Shown: piece by piece, positions 57,601-64,000 of the stretch
Layout: every line of letters begins with the position of its first letter
How positions within the stretch are numbered: the stretch's first letter is position 1
NCBI GenBank assembly: GCA_047495785.1
Contig: JBLDXI010000017.1
Span: 310,001-374,000, forward strand
Source of the DNA: Lepidodermella squamata
Taxonomy: Eukaryota > Gastrotricha
Direction: 5' to 3'
DNA: 64,000 bases
The notes under the pieces: generated by a model
Databases searched by the model: none
The model's input: only the letters and a program-made list of their open reading frames with translations
Told to the model about the DNA's origin: nothing
Translations under genes and position numbers: made by a program

Positions 57601-57977
57601 TGCGCCTGCGCAATGAGCGGCTCGCGCATCAGCTTCTGCGTGTGGTGCGAGCTGGCGACGGTGTCGGCGTGGGGCACGCCGCGGTGCATGATGTGATGCT
57701 CGTCGGGCGAGCCCATAACGCGGCCGACGTAGCTGAAGCCGTTGCGCTCGGCGATGCGGCGCATCTCGGCGGCGCTCACGTCGCGCCTCGCTCGCACGTA
57801 CCAGTGGTTAGTGGCGACTTCGACGCCGAGCGCTGACGCCAGGGCGGCGCCGAGGGCGATGGTGCAGACTAGCGATTGAAAGACACGGGCGGCATGGATG
57901 GAAGTGCCGGTTAAACAACGACTACTTTTTCTCATTCCATTACTTATAGACATAATAATTCCGCCTCTAGAAACCAT
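54668..57977 (-). CDS. PCSK2: Prohormone convertase 2 (PC2/EGL-3-like kexin-type protease)
   Basis: Exons 57977-57501, 56623-55545, 55354-55187 and 54956-54668 join in phase (about 670 residues). Exon 1 has a signal peptide (SLVCTIALGAALASALG), a prodomain (HWYVRARRDV) and the primary cleavage site RVKRG. The catalytic triad lies in MDDGIDYLH, FNSHGTRCAG and RHSGTSAAAPE. The oxyanion residue is Asp (WASGDGG) instead of the usual Asn, the hallmark of PC2 in the subtilisin/kexin family. Exons 3-4 form the P domain, and the end (KLDVVKRAHQAWKSAA) is a possible amphipathic sorting helix. PC2 cleaves neuropeptide precursors in dense-core vesicles and needs the 7B2 chaperone, which is not in this window. 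The first in-frame ATG (57977) adds about 30 residues before the signal peptide; ATG 57951 is an alternative. Confidence 0.96.
56875..57265. repeat. Direct repeats in PC2 intron 1
   Basis: GGCCTGGCGCC(T/A)GATAGGCGAG continuing as CTCGAGGCCGA occurs near 56905-56938 and 57230-57262. Each is preceded by CTCGAGCC (56880, 57200), giving each unit small internal inverted repeats. They are two copies of a roughly 65-base motif in an otherwise AT-rich 877-base intron. Confidence 0.6.
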
Positions 57978-60843
57978 AGAAATTTCAGGTTAATAAAAAA
58001 ATTTGTAGAAATTAGGTCAGACAGTGAGGAAAATTAGGAAAATTCTTCCTGTTATTGAAAAGTTCGGATAAAAATCCACTGAACATGGGCAAAAATCAAT
58101 TTAGAAGTATTTCAAAACATCTAAAAATAAAAGTTCTGATTTTGAACATTTTAAATTGAACAAAATTTTGAAATTCAATAAATGTTTTGAAAAATTTCAA
58201 AATTTAAATTCGCAGATCTCTAAAATAAAATAAAAAAATAAAAAAATGGTTTTCCAAAAAATTGAGCTATATTCCAGCAATAGTTTTCGTGCTTGGATAA
58301 CCCGCGGTATTCCACCAATTTCAGTCCATTAATCGAGCGAAAATGAGTAGGTTGTAAGTTCCTTCGAAATCAACGCTTAATCCACTTCATCGGTTGTTCA
58401 CCGGTCGGTTCATCGAAAATAAATTGATACTTGGTCGCCGAAAAATTCGATCGGGAATCTGCTGGTTTCCGGATATCAACGGGTCACTCTTGCGAAGAAA
58501 TGATACGGATGTTGCCAAAAAGGATATAAATTTGAGGAAATACATATTTTACTGGAACTAGATACTTTTATGCTAATATGTATCTCAGCAGCTATAGATA
58601 ATAATGTTCGATAGTTAGAAACGCATCAGTTGACTGACTAAACGAAAAAATTCCAAGCGATTTTCTGAATGCGTATATTATAAGGTTTATTCGCGCACAT
58701 CAGCATATACGCTGGGCAATATTTTGTCATAATATTATATAATATTCGCCGTAATGCTCATGCGTATTGATTTTCGCTCCGCGCCACGCGCATTTTGTAG
58801 CTGGCATCGATTTTTTCGCAAGCTCGCTCTCGAAGCCCCCTTCCTCTCTCTCTCTCTCTCTCTCGCTGTGCCGTCGTCTGATATCTACTCTCTCTCTCTA
58901 CGCTATATACGTCATTTATTCGGCATCTGCTTTCGGGCATTTTGTCCACACATATATCGCCGCGACTTTTAGCGATGTGATCGCGATAATAATAATAATA
59001 ATATTAGTGCATACAAAAAATAACAGGGGATTTTTCGTACGCACGCCCACGTTCGCGTCACATTTGTTCGCGGTATAAACACAACTTGGTAATAATAATA
59101 ATAATAATATTAGTATTTCACTGAGAGCGAAAAACGCGAGTGCGTGGGGTAGTGAGCGCGCGGCGGATGCGCGTGTTTTATATAATAATTTTACTATCGA
59201 TTTTTTTTATTTCACTTATCACATTTTTTCTGGGCAAAACGATGGGCGGGGATTGCGAGCGAGAGAAAAAAATCGAGACTGGCACTGTGTAATATTATTT
59301 TTATACCGTCAGAAGTAAAATATAATAATCTACGAGGGGCTTCGATTTTTTCGTCGCCGTTTCCGCTTTCTCTCGATGACATCTTCCTCATTCCCAGCAG
59401 TCAAGTGGGTAGGTTTCAAAATTTTCCGCACGCGTGCGCACTGTGGCCTTATTGTTGCAATTTTTTTTCTGGAAATCTTATCGCCAGAAGCGGGTGATTC
59501 ATGCGTGATAAAACCACCAAGTATTTTTTCCTGTGATTTTTAATTGTCGCTTTTTCATCAATATATCATACTGCTGCCCAGCGCCATATGACGGCGTGGG
59601 TTGAGGTGGGGATTTAACTAATAAAATGAACAAAAATAATAATTTTGAAGTGAAAAAAAACGATTTGAAGTTGCCCTCGGGTGACCTTTTCCCCTAGAAA
59701 CTATTATCATGAATTAAAAATGAAAAATAATTGATTGATGCGGTTGATTGAATCGAAGAATGCGACCTAATCAGTGACTACAGGGGATTAGAATTGAAAT
59801 GGGTAATACATATTATAATCCAATGCTTTCCAACATTGGCTTTGTGTCAATCATCTATCCTATATCCGATGATTGGATTTCAGAAAAATGGGAAGCTCGA
59901 GTGAAAGCGTGTACCTATATCGATGTCGGATTAATTGAAAAGTGCGAAGTGTTTTTTGTTGTAGGATCTGCGCGCACATTGCGCGCCTTTCATGCCTATT
60001 AATTTTCGGGAATGATCCAATCAAAGGAATTGATGACTCAGCCATGATTCGTGTGAAAAGTTCGTTCCTCGTCATGAATTTTGTTGCATCACATGGCGAA
60101 TTTCAAGTTTCACGCTTCGGGCTCCTTAATTAAGCCGGCTTTCCGGCGTGGGACTCGCCGTCCCGATATGTTACCCTGGAAAAAATCGAACTAAATAAAT
60201 TGGCGATGATGAAAAATTAATCGTGATTTCCTCCAGTGTCGAAAGTCAGGTCACACAAAATTCTGCAGCCAGGCTAAAGACATTTCGATTTTATTACTTC
60301 GTAAGAAATTTACTCGGATCAGTAAAAACGAAACCGCTGGAGCAGCTTTCAGGGTATCATCAAGATGATGCCAACTTCGAACAGTAATTCCTTCGCAATC
60401 TTAGCATTATTTCGAAAACTGAAATTTCACCGACAGCGTTAGTTGCCAACTGTGCCCGGTAGATTTTAAATTTAGTTAAATCTCTGAATCGGTCATCTCC
60501 CTTGTAAAAAAAAAAAAGCTGCTGGAACTTCAGGGCGAGATATAACGGCAAAATGTTGATAAAATCCTACAGCATCCAAGGTGCAAACGATGATTTTTTA
60601 TTACATCCGGATATCCCGACTTGGCAAGCTCAAACATCGAAAATTCAGGTCATGTCCCAAACTTCAGGATTGTCCCAAAAAGCAGTGGAAAAAACGAAAG
60701 CAACAGACAAAAAAACTTTTATTGTGAAAACAAAAATGTATCCAATTTTAGGCATCAAATACGTCCAAATAGTCGTCGGGTCCAAAAATCAAGCAGAAAT
60801 TGTAGAGAGAAGCAAGAAAATCGAGCGAATTTCGCAGTAGAAA
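57978..60843. other. Intergenic region upstream of PC2, with microsatellites
   Basis: Contains a (TC)n tract near 58840-58863 and (AAT)n tracts near 58986-59005 and 59083-59110 within a GC-rich island of CGCG-containing sequence (58780-59170). These could be the 5' flank of the PC2 gene. No supported gene. Confidence 0.45.
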
Positions 60844-61496
60844 TTAATTAAATTTGATGGAAACATGAATACTCTTGCAGTCTTTGATCAAGGAAGTTGG
60901 AATTCGCAGCTCGAAAGATCCTGACGATGAACTTCCCACTCCCACCAGAGCACCAGCGTCGATCATCAGTTTAACGTCAGTTTGTCCGGGAGTGGAACAG
61001 TGGAAAATCGGACTTGGAATCGGAGCACTGAGAGCACTGAGACGACTAGCTTTACACATGCCTGATGGAAGCAAAAAACAGCGTTAAAAATAAAAGAAAA
61101 CATGAATAAAAACATGCCTTTCATCGCCTCCTTTGAGCCGTAAAACTCGTCATTTTTCAGGCAAATTGCCCCGCCGCTTCGGCTCTTGTAGTTTCGATTG
61201 AGCGCTTGAAAATAGCAACTCAGCGTGCGCGCTTCGTAAAGATCGCCGTTTTCTTTCTTGAGTGACAGCAGAAAATCGGTGACCAAATTGTCGATGTCGG
61301 AAGTGCTCAAATACGCGAGATCTTCAACGTCGATTCCGAATTGGTCCATCGAATGTTTCTTGTAGCGATTCCAGACCATTTCGTCCTGTTTCATGGTATT
61401 CTTCGACTTGTTGTTGTCATTACAGAACTGCTCCGGCGCTGCGGCAACGTCACTGAGTGACCTCTTAATGCTTGTCGGCGTGGTTTCGTTGGCCAT
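60844..61496 (-). CDS. Small protein with N-terminal half of a DUF3504-like domain
   Basis: Exons 61496-61118 and 61061-60844 join in phase across a 56-base GC-AG intron (AAAG|GCATGT) to give 198 residues. Residues about 50-125 (DLAYLSTSDIDNLVTDFL, KENGDLYEARTLSCYFQALN, then NDEFYGSKEAMKG) follow the pattern found at the start of the DUF3504 domain of ZMYM2, QRICH1 and KIAA1958 proteins. That domain derives from Crypton tyrosine recombinases. The recombinase catalytic half is absent. The second exon encodes an unrelated Ser/Pro/Gly-rich tail (GVGSSSSGSFELRIP). It may be a domesticated fragment or a decayed gene. The start ATG at 61496 is the first in the frame. Confidence 0.6.
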
Positions 61497-62887
61497 AATC
61501 GCGATACGAGAAGATCGGTTTAAAAATTAAAAAGAAAATTCGCAGAATGATGAAAGCAAACAAAATGCGTCGAAAACGCAGAAATATTCGAATTTTTAAG
61601 TTGGATCTTTCAATTTTTTATTAACGCAATTATCGCGATTAGATAACGTAGCAAATTCATGACCCGGAACATTTTACGATCTTTCAAATCACTATTCTCA
61701 CTGTCTGAACAACTGTGCTTTGAACCTGAGTTTTGAAAGAAAATTGATAATTTTGGCGAAATTGCCGTTGTTAACTGCTCGGATTCAGATCGGATGTTCA
61801 GATGAATGTTCAGATCGGATTCAGATAACGGCAAATTCTATTACATCGCTCTAAAAAATATTTATTTAGACGTTGCTTTTGAACTTCGAGTTGCTCCAAT
61901 CTTGAATCGCGTTTTGAGGCACATTCATGGATAGGCCTTTTCGAAAACCTCAAAGATTAATTTTACATTTTAGTATTAATTTGGCATCACAGTGACTCTG
62001 TACCAACATTTGCGTACTCTTGATTAAGTGTTAAATCAGGGAAATAACGAGAAATATTGATTGATCACTCGCGATAAAATCGCAAGTAGTAGATTAATTG
62101 CTCAACGGGCAATTATTATCTTGCATTAGATTGCTCCCAGAACCCACGCATAAAGCATCAATAGCTCATTACGATATTATCATCTCAACCGGGAAGAATT
62201 GTCCTTTACGAAAAAAATATATATTCTACAGCGAAATTTGAAAATAGCGCATGGTAAACACTTCGCTGAGAGATTAAACTAAAAATATCTCTCATGCGCT
62301 TGAGCTATTTTGATGATATCCAGGCTTGGGTTCAAATTAAACGATAAATAGAAAATCACAGAAACGGAAAGACGGGGGAATTTAAAAATAAGGTCATGCT
62401 TGACGTGCAATTCTAGTCAGAAGCTCTTGGGACGAGCTAATGCGTGCCCCCTTTCAAACAATCATTATGAATATTGCATTTGACTAACAAAACCAAACTT
62501 CTCGTTCGATTTTAAACCAATTTTTCGAGTGGATGGCGTAGGAAACTCAGAAATTCACCTGAATAACAGCGTTTCGTGTATATCAGTTCCGAGCTGAAAA
62601 ATCTGACCACGCATCTTCACAAAGGATGTTAATCCCGCGAATTTCACACTCCCGAAGATTTTCCATTACTGCAATAGGTGAATTTCTCTTACCAAAACAT
62701 CATTTTAAGCGAGGTCTTTCATTTATTCACGTTCTCTCCGTCACAAATAGCATTAATTTCAATCAAATTGAAGTAAATTTTTAAATACTAATGTAGAATT
62801 TGCGAAAGCCAGTCGGAACAATAATAATAACATAACAATAGTACACTAGTTGCAATTTTCTAGAAACTAAAATAAACCGGGATTCAT
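61497..62887. other. Intergenic gap upstream of the DUF3504 gene and downstream of ADCK1
   Basis: AT-rich. A short direct repeat, ATGTTCAGAT(C/G) with TTCAGAT units, lies near 61785-61825. An AAATAAA near 62869 faces the wrong way for ADCK1. No supported gene. Confidence 0.4.
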
Positions 62888-64000
62888 TCACGCCTTGATT
62901 TGGCGCAACAACGCGTGCGGATGATCGGGTTTTAGCAACCGGACTCGATGTAGGAACGAACTGAAGGCAAACGTATATTCGACAAGTTTAAGATGGAACA
63001 GTCGAACTAGCAGCGAAGCGGTAACTTTCACTCGGCACCACAACTTATTCCCGCATTGATTCGCTTCGGCTTTCGCCAAGGCCCAGAAACACGCTCGAGA
63101 TTGAGCTAAAAATGCTGATAATTCACTTGGACAGCCGAGTTTCGACTGAATGCCGCGAATTAAGTCGTTCGATTTTAAAATAAGTAACAATTCACGAGGT
63201 ACGCAGTCGAGAAGGCCAGTCAGCTGCGGTACGAGTTGTACCGCCCAACTTTGAATTTCTGCATCTTCATTTCGGTCTTTTTTCTTCACAGCTAATTGGC
63301 CTCTAGAAACTGAATCCCAAGATCGGCCTGAAATCAGAAGCGATTATTAAAATCTAGTGACTAGGCATTCAGGTTTAACATACCTGCTACAACACATGCA
63401 AATAACTCAGCCGATTCGGGCGCTCCCATCGCTTCAGCGGCTCGTTTAATTGCAGGGACATCGCCGCTGATTAGTCCGAGCCATAACCGGCAATAGTCCA
63501 ATCGAAATTTATCGCTCAATTGTTGATACAACCCATGGTCGAGGAGTACCAACTTCACCTTGCCAGTTTTCGGATTTTTTTGCACGAGTAAATTTCCTGG
63601 ATGTGGATCACAGTGCATAAGGCCGCGGGTAAAAATCATGTCCGAGTAGAGTTTTCCTAGCATAGAAACAACTTCTCGCTCATTGATTCCATTCTGTTGC
63701 ATATAATCGATGTCGTCAACTTGACAGCCCTCGCAGAACTCCATTGTGAGAACGCGACTTGTCGATACATTTCGATAAATCTTGGGTAGCTTCAGAAAAC
63801 TGCTCAGATGTTTGTACGTTCGTTTTGCTTCTTCGCAATTATCAGCTTCGTGCAAGAAATCTAGCTCTAATGGAAGATTTTTCTTTGTGATTTCAACGAG
63901 CCAGCGAAACCGGAACTCTGGGAAGAACCTTTCAGCAACGCCGACGAGAAATTCCATTGTTTTCATGTCGAGGTAAGCGAATTTCTTCACATTTTTGTGT
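62888..64000 (-). CDS. ADCK1: ADCK1-like mitochondrial atypical (UbiB/ABC1) kinase, 3' part
   Basis: Two exons, 64000-63384 (running off the window) and 63327-62888, join in phase across a 56-base intron. The N-terminal segment reads ELDFLHEADNCEEA, the UbiB-family ExD region. MEFCEGCQVDDI and LMHCDPHPGNLLV carry the family's catalytic Asp loop, and KLVLLDHGLYQQL is the DFG equivalent. The C-terminal helices (ELLLILKSNDLIRGIQSKLG) are typical of ADCK1. Family knowledge: ADCK1 acts in the mitochondrial intermembrane space in membrane and cristae maintenance. The KxGQ segment lies beyond the window edge. Confidence 0.93.

Noticed and set aside
58754-59078. Overlapping frames across the (TC)n tract
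   Set aside because: Ser-Leu repeats come from the microsatellite; there is no splice context, signal peptide or domain.

Overview
This is a gene-dense stretch of an animal nuclear genome. Genes are split by many short (about 50-60 nt), AT-rich GT-AG introns with TTTCAG-like acceptors. Coding exons are GC-richer than introns, both strands carry genes, and there are no operon-like or bacterial features. Gene content (BIRC6, flavin monooxygenase, i-type lysozyme, astacin-EGF-CUB proteins, sphingolipid desaturase, prohormone convertase 2, ADCK1) is bilaterian. Intron style and the astacin EGF/CUB architecture look ecdysozoan, nematode-like, but I cannot fix the species. All exon boundaries were read by eye and tested only for frame and phase.

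Layout. 1-16880 (+): the 3' two thirds of a giant BIRC6/BRUCE gene ending in its ubiquitin-conjugating domain. It also encodes a complete TAZ-type zinc finger that I do not know from BIRC6. One intron holds two antisense genes for small secreted, probably membrane-anchored paralogues. 18454-20209 (+): a flavin-containing monooxygenase. 21693-28825 (-): eight exons that join in frame into a predicted protein of about 1,472 residues with the order protein kinase - TIR - NB-ARC - ankyrin repeats. I consider this the most novel item in the window. Its first exon is interrupted by an apparently identical second copy of the TIR exons. 30353-31000 (+): a three-exon i-type lysozyme. 33101-40091 and 44932-48630 (+): tandem astacin-EGF-CUB-kringle paralogues in which the zinc-binding histidines and catalytic glutamate are replaced. 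A P-superfamily transposon with a three-exon transposase gene sits in an intron of the first, and a hAT-type non-autonomous element in an intron of the second. 51661-52821 (+): sphingolipid delta-4 desaturase. 53311-53935 (+): a small secreted Thr-rich protein. 54668-57977 (-): prohormone convertase 2. 60844-61496 (-): a small gene with the N-terminal half of a DUF3504-like (Crypton recombinase-derived) domain. 62888-64000 (-): the 3' part of ADCK1.

The central part (20-48 kb) behaves like a dynamic, defence-flavoured region. It combines an NLR-like receptor, a lysozyme and fast-changing secreted pseudoproteases with many inverted-repeat elements, tandem duplications and recent rearrangements. 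The flanks are conserved housekeeping or neuroendocrine genes. Several GC-AG introns with near-consensus donors are used in the central and right-hand genes.
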